DNA of 32,497 nt from the NCBI GenBank assembly GCA_030645575.1, contig JAUSMJ010000082.1, forward strand, positions 1 through 32,497. Direction: 5' to 3'. Under the pieces are notes generated by a model that saw only the letters and a list, made by a program, of their open reading frames with translations, ran no database searches and was not told the DNA's origin. Source of the DNA: Caulobacter sp. (GTDB lineage Bacteria; Pseudomonadota; Alphaproteobacteria; Caulobacterales; Caulobacteraceae). The position numbers were made by a program, and so were the translations under genes. Below, one piece after another: positions 1-7,457 of this stretch. Every line of letters starts with the position of its first letter. The stretch's first letter is position 1.

Positions 1-1248
1 GCGGATGGTCTTCGAGGGCAGGCCATAGCCGCCCATGGTGATCATCGACTCCATCCGGCTGATGGCCTCGCGCGGGCTGTTGGCGTGCAGGGTGCCCATC
101 GAGCCGTCGTGGCCGGTGTTCATCGCCTGCAGCAGGTCGAAGGCCTCCGGCCCGCGCACCTCGCCGACGATGATCCGCTCGGGACGCATCCGCAGGCAGT
201 TCTTCACCAGATCCCGCATGGAGATCATCCCCTGGCCTTCCAGGTTGGGCGGCCGGGTTTCCAGACGCACCACGTGCGGCTGCTGCAGCTGCAGCTCGGC
301 CGCGTCCTCGCAGGTGATCACCCGTTCGGTCGGATCGATGAAGGCGGTCATGGTGTTGAGCAGGGTGGTCTTGCCCGAACCGGTGCCGCCGGAGATGACG
401 ATGTTGCAGCGGCAGGCGCCGATCACGCCCAGGACTCGCGCGCCTTCCGGACTGATGGAGTTGAAATCCACCAGGTCCTTCATCGTCAGCTTGTCTTTCT
501 TGAACTTCCGGATGGTCAGGGTCGGGCCATCCAGCGCCAGCGGCGGCGCGATGACGTTGACCCGGGAACCGTCGGGAAGGCGGGCGTCGCAGATCGGGCT
601 CGACTCATCGACCCGCCGGCCGACCTGGCTGACGATCCGCTGGCAGATGTTCATCAGCTGGGCGTTGTCGCGGAACCGGACGTTGGTCAGCTGGACCTTG
701 CCGCCGACCTCGATGAACACCCGGTTGGCCCCGTTGACCATCACGTCGGAGATATCATCGCGCGAAAGAAGGGGCTCCAGCGGTCCATAGCCCAGGACGT
801 CGTTGATGATGTCCTGGACCAGATGCTCGGTCTCGGCGACCGACATCTGCACGTTCTTGATCGCCACCAGCTCGGCGACGATGTCCTTGATCTCCTCGGC
901 CGCCGACTTCTGGTCCAGCTGGGCCAGCTGGCTCAGATCGATGGTGTTGAGCAGGGCGTTGAAGATCGTCGTCTTGGTGGCGTGGTAGTAGTCGCTCTGT
1001 TCGCGGACGATTTGCGTCGTCGGGCTCTGGGCCGAGCGCAGCTGGTCCAGGCCCTTCATCGGCTTGGGGGCGGTCCGCTGGGGTCCGGGGGCGGTCCTGT
1101 GGTTGGTTGGCGCGTCGGGCCGGCCGGACTCGGCGCCGGCCGGGGCGGCGGCGGGCTGCGGCCGAGTCGCCAGCGGCGCGCCGTCGGGCGCGGGCGGGGG
1201 CGCCCTCCGTTCCGGAGCCGTACTGCCATCGGACCGTTTGCCGAACAC
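1..1248 (-). CDS. cpaF: CpaF/TadA Flp pilus assembly ATPase (3' end cut by window edge)
   Basis: Hexameric type II/IV secretion ATPase that powers Flp/Tad pilus extension at the inner membrane. The visible 416 codons start with VFGKRSDGST and run through a Pro/Ala-rich linker of about 60 residues, a helical N-terminal domain and the ATPase core. The P-loop GGTGSGKTT has its Lys near residue 293, followed by the ITCEDAAELQLQQP Asp-box region and RMRPERIIVGEVRGPEA. The start is a GTG at 1248-1246, six bases after the cpaE stop; an ATG at 1229 is in another frame. The C-terminus lies beyond position 1. It is the last visible gene of the cpaB-F unit, and tadB/tadC homologues would be expected further left. 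The family assignment is secure; the exact start is likely but unproven. Confidence 0.95.
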   Translation of the reverse strand, partial: MFGKRSDGSTAPERRAPPPAPDGAPLATRPQPAAAPAGAESGRPDAPTNHRTAPGPQRTAPKPMKGLDQLRSAQSPTTQIVREQSDYYHATKTTIFNALLNTIDLSQLAQLDQKSAAEEIKDIVAELVAIKNVQMSVAETEHLVQDIINDVLGYGPLEPLLSRDDISDVMVNGANRVFIEVGGKVQLTNVRFRDNAQLMNICQRIVSQVGRRVDESSPICDARLPDGSRVNVIAPPLALDGPTLTIRKFKKDKLTMKDLVDFNSISPEGARVLGVIGACRCNIVISGGTGSGKTTLLNTMTAFIDPTERVITCEDAAELQLQQPHVVRLETRPPNLEGQGMISMRDLVKNCLRMRPERIIVGEVRGPEAFDLLQAMNTGHDGSMGTLHANSPREAISRMESMITMGGYGLPSKTIR

Positions 1249-1254
1249 GCTGGA

Positions 1255-2727
1255 CTACTTCTTTCTGAACAGGCCGCCGAATAGCGACGATTTCTGGGGC
1301 GGCGGCGGTTCGCGGCGGGCGATCAGCCGCGCCAGCTGGTCGATGCCTTCCGCGGCCTTGGACTTCGGCGCGACCTCGCCCAGCATCTGGCCGTGGTTGG
1401 CCGCCAGGCCGAAGGCCTTGGGCTCGAACGGCAGGACCAGCGAAGGCGCGAGGCCGAGCGCCTCGCCGAAATCCTTCGCCGGGATCTCGGGTCGGCCGGG
1501 CACGCCGACCTGGTTCAGCACCAGCCGGGGCGGGGCGTCGTTGGGCCGCGCCTGCCGCACCAGGTCGATCATGTTCTTGGCGTTGCGCAGCGAGGCGAGG
1601 TCCGGCGAGGCGACGATGATCAGCTCGTCCGAGCCGATCAGCATCTTGCGCTCCCAGCGGCTCCAGGCATGCGGCAGATCCAGCACGACGAAGGGCGCGG
1701 CCGCCCGGATCTTCTGGGCCACCTCCTCGAAGGCGTCCGGATTGATCTCGAAGTCCTGCTCCAGCGTCGCCGGCGCGGCGAACAGGGACAGCCGGTCGGT
1801 GACGCGGGCCATCATCCGGTCCATCAGCACCGGGTCGAGCCGCTCGGGCTGGCCCAGCGCGTCGGCGATGCCCTGCAGCGGGTCCTGGTTGAAGTCGAGC
1901 CCGGCGGTGCCGAACGGCAGGTCGAAGTCGGCCAGCACCGTGCCGGCCTGCATCCGCTCGGCCAGCGACCAGGCCAGGTTGTGGGCGATGGTCGAGGCGC
2001 CCACGCCGCCCCGGGCGCCGACCACGGCGATCTGCCGGCCGACGAACGGCGCGGCCGGATCGGCGTAGAGGCTGGTGATCGAGCGGATGATCTGCAGCGG
2101 GCTCAGCGGCGGCACCAGATACTCGCTGACGCCGCGCCGCATCAGCTCGCGATAGAGGGCGATGTCATTGGCCGAGCCGATGGTCATGACCTTGGTGCCG
2201 GGGTCGCAGACCTCGGCCAGCCGATCGAGCTGGGCCAGCAGTTCCGGCGCCGGGTCGAGGCTTTCGACGATCACCAGCGAGGGCGTGGGCTGGTTCTGGT
2301 ACTGCTCGACGGCCGCCTGGATCCCGCCCGGCAGGATGGTGGTCGCCGCGCGCGCCATGCGACGGTCGGCGGCGGCCTGTTCGATCAGCTCGGCCGTGTC
2401 GGGCCGGGCGCAGAAGACATGGATGGAGATGCGCGGCACGCTGACGTCGCCCAGCGCGTCGCCGCCGGCCGTCATGTCGGGCGCGGAACCGCCGCCCGAT
2501 CGGCGGGCTTCCGCCGGCGCGGGCTGGGCGGCCTGGAGTTCGACGTACGGATCGTCCTTCGCGCCCTGTCGGGCGGCCGGAAAGTCGGCGAACGGATCAG
2601 CCGGCTCGCCGTGGGCTGACGGTCCGGAGGGGCCCTCGCGCCAGGCATCGCCCGTTGACGGCGAGAAGTCGTCGTCGGCGTCGAAGCCCAGGTCGAACGG
2701 GTCTTGATCTGCGGGTTCTGGCGACAT
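1255..2727 (-). CDS. cpaE: CpaE, MinD/ParA-like pilus localisation ATPase
   Basis: 490-residue CpaE/TadZ protein. In Caulobacter CpaE places the pilus machinery at the pole. Residues 1-95 are acidic and low in complexity. Residues 100-220 resemble a degenerate receiver domain (ISIHVFCARPDTAELIEQAA onward). From about residue 230 there is a ParA/MinD-type ATPase with the deviant Walker A GARGGVGAST and a later FVVLDLPHAWSRW Walker B-like segment. It starts 3 bases after cpaD and ends 6 bases before cpaF, so translation is probably coupled. Family length and order match Caulobacter cpa loci. Confidence 0.95.
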   Translation of the reverse strand: MSPEPADQDPFDLGFDADDDFSPSTGDAWREGPSGPSAHGEPADPFADFPAARQGAKDDPYVELQAAQPAPAEARRSGGGSAPDMTAGGDALGDVSVPRISIHVFCARPDTAELIEQAAADRRMARAATTILPGGIQAAVEQYQNQPTPSLVIVESLDPAPELLAQLDRLAEVCDPGTKVMTIGSANDIALYRELMRRGVSEYLVPPLSPLQIIRSITSLYADPAAPFVGRQIAVVGARGGVGASTIAHNLAWSLAERMQAGTVLADFDLPFGTAGLDFNQDPLQGIADALGQPERLDPVLMDRMMARVTDRLSLFAAPATLEQDFEINPDAFEEVAQKIRAAAPFVVLDLPHAWSRWERKMLIGSDELIIVASPDLASLRNAKNMIDLVRQARPNDAPPRLVLNQVGVPGRPEIPAKDFGEALGLAPSLVLPFEPKAFGLAANHGQMLGEVAPKSKAAEGIDQLARLIARREPPPPQKSSLFGGLFRKK

Positions 2728-2730
2728 GGG

Positions 2731-3414
2731 TTATTGCACCGCCGTCGAAACTGCGCCGGAGGCCTGCTGGTCCTTGGCCGTGGACGTCACTTCGCCCGTG
2801 CGGTACTTGGCCAGCACCGCGGTGCGGCGGGCGGTGTCGGCCGGATCCATCGGCCGCGCGCCCAGCAGGTCGCCGGGGTTGGCCACCTGGGCGGCGATGT
2901 TGGCGGTGACCGCGCAGCCGAGATTGCCATAGGGCTGGTTGGAGGCGGTGCTGGTCGCGGCGCTCCAGGCCCCGCAGCGCGGCGCGATGGCCACATAGCG
3001 CTGGAAGCCGACGATGATCGGCGCGTCCGTCGCGCCGGCGGGGTCGTAGCCGACGAGGCGGACCATGTCCGGCCGGGCGCCCTGGCCGACCAGGAAGGCG
3101 CGGGCGTCGGCCCCGACGCGGTAGGCGCCGGGCCCCTGGGCGCCGGTCGGCGCGGCCACAGTGATCACCCCGCCCTCGGCCAGGGTCCAGCGCGCCTGGA
3201 AGTCGGCGAGGGCGCGGGCCTGGGTTCCGGAAAGCCCGGTCGGATGGGGCGCGAGCCGGATCTCGTCCGGCTGGGCGACGATCTGGACCTGGGAAGACCA
3301 GGTGTCGAGGGCGTTGGGCGCGGTCGGTCCGGCGACGGGGGCGGGCCCCGAGGCGCAGGCGGCCAGAACCAGGGTGGCGAAAAGCGGCGTCAGGCGGAGG
3401 GGGGAAGTCGTCAT
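2731..3414 (-). CDS. cpaD: CpaD pilus assembly lipoprotein
   Basis: 227-residue CpaD/TadB-type outer-membrane lipoprotein that accompanies the CpaC secretin. The N-terminus TPLFATLVLAAC is a lipoprotein signal with the lipidated Cys at residue 20. The rest has the CpaD-family pattern: a DxWSSQVQIVAQPDEIRLAPHP segment, then FQARWTLAEGG, and a C-terminal GCAVTANIAAQVANPGDLLGARPMDPAD motif. It is separated from cpaC by 4 bases and from cpaE by 3. Identification rests on the family motifs and position. Confidence 0.93.
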   Translation of the reverse strand: MTTSPLRLTPLFATLVLAACASGPAPVAGPTAPNALDTWSSQVQIVAQPDEIRLAPHPTGLSGTQARALADFQARWTLAEGGVITVAAPTGAQGPGAYRVGADARAFLVGQGARPDMVRLVGYDPAGATDAPIIVGFQRYVAIAPRCGAWSAATSTASNQPYGNLGCAVTANIAAQVANPGDLLGARPMDPADTARRTAVLAKYRTGEVTSTAKDQQASGAVSTAVQ

Positions 3415-3418
3415 GGCG

Positions 3419-4882
3419 CTACTCGATCACGTAACCGATGGGACCCTGGTAGGTACGCCCTGCATTGGCCCCCGGCGGGGCCCCGACAACCTTGTTCAAC
3501 TTGCCGAACAGCAGGGTCTCCGCGTCGCTGGCGAACTGCAGGCCATCGGCCGGAGTCTGGAACGCGCCCGGATTGTTCGGGTCGACGATGTAGGCGGTGA
3601 CGATGACCACCATCTCGGTGTCGCCCGACAGGAAGTCGCGGGAGCGGAACAGCGAGCCGATAATCGGCACCGACCCCACGCCGGGCAGGGCGTCGAGATT
3701 CTCGCGCGTGGTCTGCTGGATCAGGCCGGCGATCATCATCGACCCGCCCGAGGGGAGTTCGATCGACGTCTCGGCCCGGCGCACGGTGAGGGCCGGAATG
3801 GTCAGGCTGGTGCCAGAGGTCGAACCGCCAAGGGTGAAGGCGCCCTGGGTCGTCAGCTCGGAGATTTCGGTGGAAATCTTCAACGAGATGCGACCGCCGG
3901 ACAGCACCACGGGGGTAAAGGCCAGGCCCACGCCGAACGGCTTGTACTCGACCGTGACCGAGCCGTTGCTGGAGTCCTGGTTGACCGGCACGGGGTATTC
4001 ACCGCCGGCCAGGAACTTGGCCGCCTCGCCGGACACCGCCGTCAGGTTCGGCTCGGCCAGGGTGCGCACCAGGCCGACCCGCTCGAACGCGCGGATCGAG
4101 CCGGTCAGGCTGTCGCCGTTGGGGCCGGTGTAGGTCCCGCCGATCGTGCCGCCGCCGGGCAGGGTCCCGTTGATGCTGAAGTTGGCCGTCTGGCCCAGGG
4201 TGATGCTGCCCGTGCCCTGCTGCAGCACGGCGTTGAGGTTGACGCCCAGCTGCTTGATGACGCTGCGCTGGACCTCGACGACGCGCACGCGGAGCATCAC
4301 CTGATCCTTGCCGGCGATGCTCAGCATGTTCAGCACCTGCTCGGGCTTGGCCACGTAGCGCAGGGCGATCTGGCCGGCCTTGTCGGCGTCGCTGGCGTTG
4401 GCGACCATGCCGGTCAGGATCACCGCCTCGCCGATCGGTTCGACCTGCACGCGGGCGCCGGGCAGGATCCGGTTGATGGTCTCGGCCAGGGCCCCGAAGT
4501 CGGCGTCGACGCGGATGTTCAGCGACAGGATCCGGCGGCCGGAGGCGTCGAACAGGATGGCGTCGGTCTGGCCCGACGTCATGCCCAGCACATAGATCTG
4601 GCGCGGTGAGCGCAGCACGGCGTCGGCCACGGCCGGGTTGGTGATCAGGATGTCGCGCACATCGACCGGCAGCTCGATCACCGCCGACTTGCCGCGCGGC
4701 AGGGCCAGGTCGCGCGTGGCCCCGCCGGCGCCGAGATCGACCCGGACGGTGGCCGGGCCGCCCGCGAGCGACTGGGACTGGATCGGGAATTCCTGGGCCG
4801 AAACGGCCGGCGCCGCGACCTGGACCAGGGCCGCGGCGATCAGAGCGGCCGCGGCGGCGCGCGGCGGGCGGAGCTTGTTCAT
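3419..4882 (-). CDS. cpaC: CpaC outer-membrane secretin of the Flp pilus
   Basis: 487-residue secretin forming the outer-membrane pore for the pilus. An Ala-rich signal peptide ends around AVSAQE (residues 25-31). The pilus N-terminal domain (residues 50-130, LPRGKSAVIELPVDVRDILITNP) is followed by a BON-like segment (135-185) and the secretin barrel (200-440), with the typical VPVNQ, VEYKPFGVGLAFTPVV and PSGGSMMIAGLI motifs. Its ATG overlaps the cpaB stop by 4 bases (ATGA). The N-domain resembles the separate protein at 7458-7931. Confidence 0.95.
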   Translation of the reverse strand: MNKLRPPRAAAAALIAAALVQVAAPAVSAQEFPIQSQSLAGGPATVRVDLGAGGATRDLALPRGKSAVIELPVDVRDILITNPAVADAVLRSPRQIYVLGMTSGQTDAILFDASGRRILSLNIRVDADFGALAETINRILPGARVQVEPIGEAVILTGMVANASDADKAGQIALRYVAKPEQVLNMLSIAGKDQVMLRVRVVEVQRSVIKQLGVNLNAVLQQGTGSITLGQTANFSINGTLPGGGTIGGTYTGPNGDSLTGSIRAFERVGLVRTLAEPNLTAVSGEAAKFLAGGEYPVPVNQDSSNGSVTVEYKPFGVGLAFTPVVLSGGRISLKISTEISELTTQGAFTLGGSTSGTSLTIPALTVRRAETSIELPSGGSMMIAGLIQQTTRENLDALPGVGSVPIIGSLFRSRDFLSGDTEMVVIVTAYIVDPNNPGAFQTPADGLQFASDAETLLFGKLNKVVGAPPGANAGRTYQGPIGYVIE

Positions 4883-5763
4883 CGCGACACCGTCACTTCG
4901 CTGGCCTGGCCGGCCCGATAGACCCGCACGACGCGGCTCGGGCCGCTGGGGCTGGATGCGCCGCTGCCGGCGGGCGCTCCGGCGTCGGTGTAGGCGCGCA
5001 GGGCGAGCACCAGGGAGCCGCCCTTCCTGGCCTCGGCCTGGGCGTCGGCGAGAACTTCGGAGTCGGCGGCGGCCACCTCGAGCGTGGCGACCGCGCCGAC
5101 GATGGTCTTGGCGTCCTTGGCCGGCTCGGAAATCTGGTCGATGGCCAGGACCCGCAGGTTGCGCAGGACGGTCTGGGTGGTGACGCCATTGTCGCCCGCG
5201 TCGCGGCTGAGCAGGATATCGACCCGGTCGCCCGGCATGATGAAGCCGCCGGCGGCGCTATCGACGCTGACCGGCACGGCCATGGCGCGCATGCCCGGGG
5301 TCAGGACGACGGAGAGGAAGTTGCCCTCGCCGGCGCGGACGAGCTTGCGGGCGATGATCGGCTCGCCCTGCAGCAGGGGTTCGCGGACCACCGCGCCGAC
5401 CATCGACTGGACCGCCGCGCCGCCGAACAGGGCGCCGGCCGCCTCGGCGGCCTTCTTCGCCGCCCCGGCCGCGCCGGCCGGTTGCACCCGCGGCGCGGCG
5501 CCGTCGGTGATGAAGGCGGTGTTGACGTTGGCGGCGGGCCAGTCCTGCCAGGTCATGTCGGCGGCGGCCAGGCGCGTGCCCACGGCCAGGTCGTGCTGAG
5601 CCACCAGCACCTTGACGGTCGGGGCGCCCGCGGGCGCCGGCGCGACCATCTCGCTGGTCGTCGCCGCCGGTTTTTTGGGCGCGAACGCGCCACGCACGAC
5701 AAACGCCAGCGCGATGGCGGCGATTGCGGCGATCACCAGGATGAACAGGCGGACGGCGCTCAT
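4879..5763 (-). CDS. cpaB: CpaB/RcpC pilus assembly protein
   Basis: 294-residue CpaB/RcpC protein, an inner-membrane-anchored periplasmic component of the Tad machine. It has one N-terminal membrane helix (about residues 4-26, FILVIAAIAAIALAFVV), a SAF domain (VLVAQHDLAVGTRLAAADMTW, about residues 50-75) and an RcpC-like C-terminal part with PGDRVDILLSRD. An upstream in-frame ATG at 5826 would add a Pro-rich stretch before the helix. I chose 5763 because translation from there begins directly at the signal-anchor, although no strong ribosome binding site is visible. It is the first gene of the cpaB-F unit, 142 bases downstream of cpaA. Confidence 0.92.
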   Translation of the reverse strand: MSAVRLFILVIAAIAAIALAFVVRGAFAPKKPAATTSEMVAPAPAGAPTVKVLVAQHDLAVGTRLAAADMTWQDWPAANVNTAFITDGAAPRVQPAGAAGAAKKAAEAAGALFGGAAVQSMVGAVVREPLLQGEPIIARKLVRAGEGNFLSVVLTPGMRAMAVPVSVDSAAGGFIMPGDRVDILLSRDAGDNGVTTQTVLRNLRVLAIDQISEPAKDAKTIVGAVATLEVAAADSEVLADAQAEARKGGSLVLALRAYTDAGAPAGSGASSPSGPSRVVRVYRAGQASEVTVSR

Positions 5764-5876
5764 GAAACTCGGGCAGCCCCGGAAGGGGTGAAACTGTGTC
5801 GAGCCCGGCCAGTCTGGCCCGGGCAAACGGGCGATTCGTCACCGGCCCTTCTGGCGGTGGCCCACCATCGGTCCGC

Positions 5877-5895
5877 ATGGTTAACGCCGGCCTAA
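5877..5895 (-). promoter_or_regulatory. Candidate CtrA box upstream of cpaB
   Basis: On the minus strand this reads TTAG, seven bases, then TTAACCAT. CtrA of Caulobacter binds TTAA-N7-TTAA, and TTAACCAT is a recognised 8-base form. It lies about 114 bases upstream of the cpaB ATG. A GATTC (GANTC methylation site) sits at 5833-5837 between box and gene. Binding is inferred from sequence only. Confidence 0.55.
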
Positions 5896-5905
5896 GCCGC
5901 GCCTA

Positions 5906-6424
5906 TCAAAGGCCGCGGAAAAGGGTCGTCAGCAGGCTCTCCGGAAAGGCCGCCAGGGCCCCGAAGGCGATCGCGATGCCGTAGGGTACATTCTCGCCGG
6001 GCGTCGCCAGGCGGCCGAACCAGCCGGGTCCCCGCGCCGCGATCGGCCGCAGCCACACCGACCGCAGGGCCAGCAGGGTCACCGCCAGCGCGCCGCCAGC
6101 CAGCGCCGTCACGAGCAGATAGGGCAGCAGGCCGCCCAGGCCCATCCACAGGCCCGCCGCCGCGAACAGCTTGGCGTCGCCGCCGCCGATCCAGCCGACG
6201 GCGAACATGCCCATGCCGGCGATCAGGGCCCCAAGGCCGATCAGGCAGGCCAGGCCGATCTGCGCCGGTCCCGCGCCCATCAGCAGCGCGGCGGGCAGGA
6301 AGGCCGCCGCCAGGGCGACCGAAATCCAGTTGGGAATGGTGAAGCTGACCGCGTCGCGCATCGCCCCGATCACCACCAGGGCCGGGAAGACGAACAGCAA
6401 CAGGGTCTGGAGCAGGTGGGGCAT
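5906..6424 (-). CDS. cpaA: CpaA prepilin peptidase (A24 family)
   Basis: 172-residue polytopic membrane protein of the type IV prepilin peptidase family, which cleaves the leader of Flp pilins and pseudopilins. The two expected catalytic aspartates are seen in MRDAVSFTIPN (first Asp, about residue 23) and GGGDAK (about residue 78). It has about six hydrophobic segments and lacks the extra methylase domain of PilD, as is usual for CpaA/TadV. The presumed substrates are the two PilA proteins and the TadE-like proteins in this window. Confidence 0.93.
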   Translation of the reverse strand: MPHLLQTLLLFVFPALVVIGAMRDAVSFTIPNWISVALAAAFLPAALLMGAGPAQIGLACLIGLGALIAGMGMFAVGWIGGGDAKLFAAAGLWMGLGGLLPYLLVTALAGGALAVTLLALRSVWLRPIAARGPGWFGRLATPGENVPYGIAIAFGALAAFPESLLTTLFRGL

Positions 6425-6464
6425 GGAAATCCGCAGGGTCTTTGAGCGACCTTCGCGCGTCTCG

Positions 6465-6481
6465 GTGAACCGATGATTGAC
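6465..6481 (-). repeat. Copy 1 of a 17-bp motif following each pilA gene
   Basis: The plus-strand text is GTGAACCGATGATTGAC. It matches copy 2 at 6841-6857 except for one base (C/T at position 6). Each copy lies downstream of a pilin terminator and upstream of the next minus-strand gene: cpaA here, pilA in copy 2. It may be a remnant of the tandem pilin duplication or part of a promoter. Confidence 0.6.
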
Positions 6482-6500
6482 GCGGACCCAAAAAGCGAAA

Positions 6501-6524
6501 GGGCCGCGGATGTCTCCGCGGCCC
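6501..6524 (-). terminator. Rho-independent terminator of the first pilA
   Basis: A perfect 10-bp stem (6501-6510 with 6515-6524) has a 4-base loop. On the minus strand it is followed by TTTCGCTTTTT. It lies 33 bases past the pilA stop and separates pilin from cpaA transcription. Confidence 0.85.
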
Positions 6525-6556
6525 CGCCGTTCGTTCGCGACAGCGAACCTCGCCGT

Positions 6557-6721
6557 TTAGGTGAGCTTGCTGTTGATGGTGGTGAAGGCGGTGTTGAGCT
6601 TCGTGCCCAGGGTCGTCACGGCGGTGATGATGACGACGGCGATGAGGGCGACGATCAGGCCGTATTCGATAGCGGTGGCGCCGGACTCGTCCTTGGCGAA
6701 GCGAGTCATGAACTTGGTCAT
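6557..6721 (-). CDS. pilA: Flp-family major pilin, copy nearest cpaA
   Basis: 54-residue Flp pilin, the structural subunit of the Tad pilus. A 14-residue basic leader (MTKFMTRFAKDESG) precedes the prepilin cleavage site G|ATAIEY, with the conserved Glu at mature position 5. A 40-residue, strongly hydrophobic mature chain follows. The start is fixed by a strong AAGGAGA seven to eight bases upstream. It differs from the second copy (6999-7163) at only two residues near the C-terminus (TTINSKLT here, TSINDKLT there). It has its own terminator. Confidence 0.95.
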   Translation of the reverse strand: MTKFMTRFAKDESGATAIEYGLIVALIAVVIITAVTTLGTKLNTAFTTINSKLT

Positions 6722-6840
6722 CGGGTATCTCCTTCGAGGAGACCGGCTATTTTTACCGGTCGTTGATTGCGATTTCAGGACCCGATGACAGCAACGTCAG
6801 GAACGTCCCGGGTCTTCGAGGGTCAATATGGCGCGGGATC

Positions 6841-6857
6841 GTGAATCGATGATTGAC
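6841..6857 (-). repeat. Copy 2 of the 17-bp inter-pilin motif
   Basis: The plus-strand text is GTGAATCGATGATTGAC, the partner of 6465-6481. It lies about 120 bases upstream of the pilA start at 6721. The GAATC inside it is a GANTC methylation site absent from copy 1. Confidence 0.6.
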
Positions 6858-6944
6858 CGCCGGAGAGAACGCGGAGTTCTCGAGGGATATTCGTGGCTCA
6901 AATTGGGGTCATGTTTGAATCAATTCGGGGCGCAGACGGCAGAA

Positions 6945-6968
6945 AGGCCGCGGATTTCTCCGCGGCCT
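6945..6968 (-). terminator. Rho-independent terminator of the second pilA
   Basis: A perfect 10-bp stem (6945-6954 with 6959-6968) has loop TTTC. On the minus strand it is followed by TTTCTGCC. The stem core GGCCGCGGA is shared with the other pilin terminator, so the gene and terminator were duplicated together. Confidence 0.8.
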
Positions 6969-6998
6969 AACTGTCTTCGACGGTGAAGGTGACGTGGA

Positions 6999-7163
6999 CT
7001 ACGTCAGCTTGTCGTTGATGCTGGTGAAGGCGGTGTTGAGCTTCGTGCCCAGGGTCGTCACGGCGGTGATGATGACGACGGCGATGAGGGCGACGATCAG
7101 GCCGTATTCGATGGCGGTGGCGCCGGATTCATCCTTGGCGAAGCGGGTCATGAACTTGGTCAT
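6999..7163 (-). CDS. pilA: Flp-family major pilin, promoter-proximal copy
   Basis: 54-residue pilin with the same leader, cleavage site (G|ATAIEY) and hydrophobic core as the copy at 6557-6721; only two residues differ. An upstream in-frame ATG at 7184 would give MLIGDQA-MTKF, but TAGGAGA sits nine to ten bases before the ATG at 7163, and only that start gives the same leader as the other copy. It is the first gene of the minus-strand pilus block, facing the divergent control region 7164-7457. Confidence 0.95.
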   Translation of the reverse strand: MTKFMTRFAKDESGATAIEYGLIVALIAVVIITAVTTLGTKLNTAFTSINDKLT

Positions 7164-7255
7164 TGCTTGATCTCCTATCAGCAAGCTGGCGGCAGCGGGA
7201 TCAAGCCGCTTGGCCTGCTCGCCCCCGAAAACAAGGCCACTCTAGGCCGACGCGT

Positions 7256-7270
7256 TTAATGGCCAGTAAA
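7256..7270 (-). promoter_or_regulatory. Candidate CtrA box upstream of pilA
   Basis: The minus strand reads TTTA, seven bases, TTAA, one mismatch from TTAA-N7-TTAA. It lies about 95 bases upstream of the pilA start at 7163 in an unusually AT-rich stretch (7254-7335). In Caulobacter, pilA is a CtrA-activated gene. Inferred from sequence only. Confidence 0.5.
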
Positions 7271-7327
7271 CAGCAGAATATTGTCGAACTTTTTCTATGG
7301 TTTACTCAAATTTACTATTACCATCTC

Positions 7328-7335
7328 TTAACCAT
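7328..7335 (+). promoter_or_regulatory. Candidate CtrA half-site (TTAACCAT) in the divergent pilus control region
   Basis: An exact TTAACCAT, preceded seven bases earlier by ATTA. It lies about 120 bases upstream of the plus-strand operon at 7458. Two GANTC sites (7355-7359 and 7366-7370) follow it. The divergent region 7164-7457 holds no gene that I can support. Confidence 0.45.
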
Positions 7336-7457
7336 GGCGGCCAGAACTCCTCCGGAGTCCTTATAGATTCACGGGCGCGCGGGGGCGGCGCAATTTCAGC
7401 CTTTGTTGACCATTCCGGCCGACTCTGCGGCGTCCTTAGCCGAGGTCCCTTTTCGCC

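Noticed and set aside
7164..7457. Possible small gene in the AT-rich gap between pilA and the secretin-N-domain gene
   Set aside because: The short frames have no ribosome binding site or protein-like composition. The gap is better explained as divergent control DNA.
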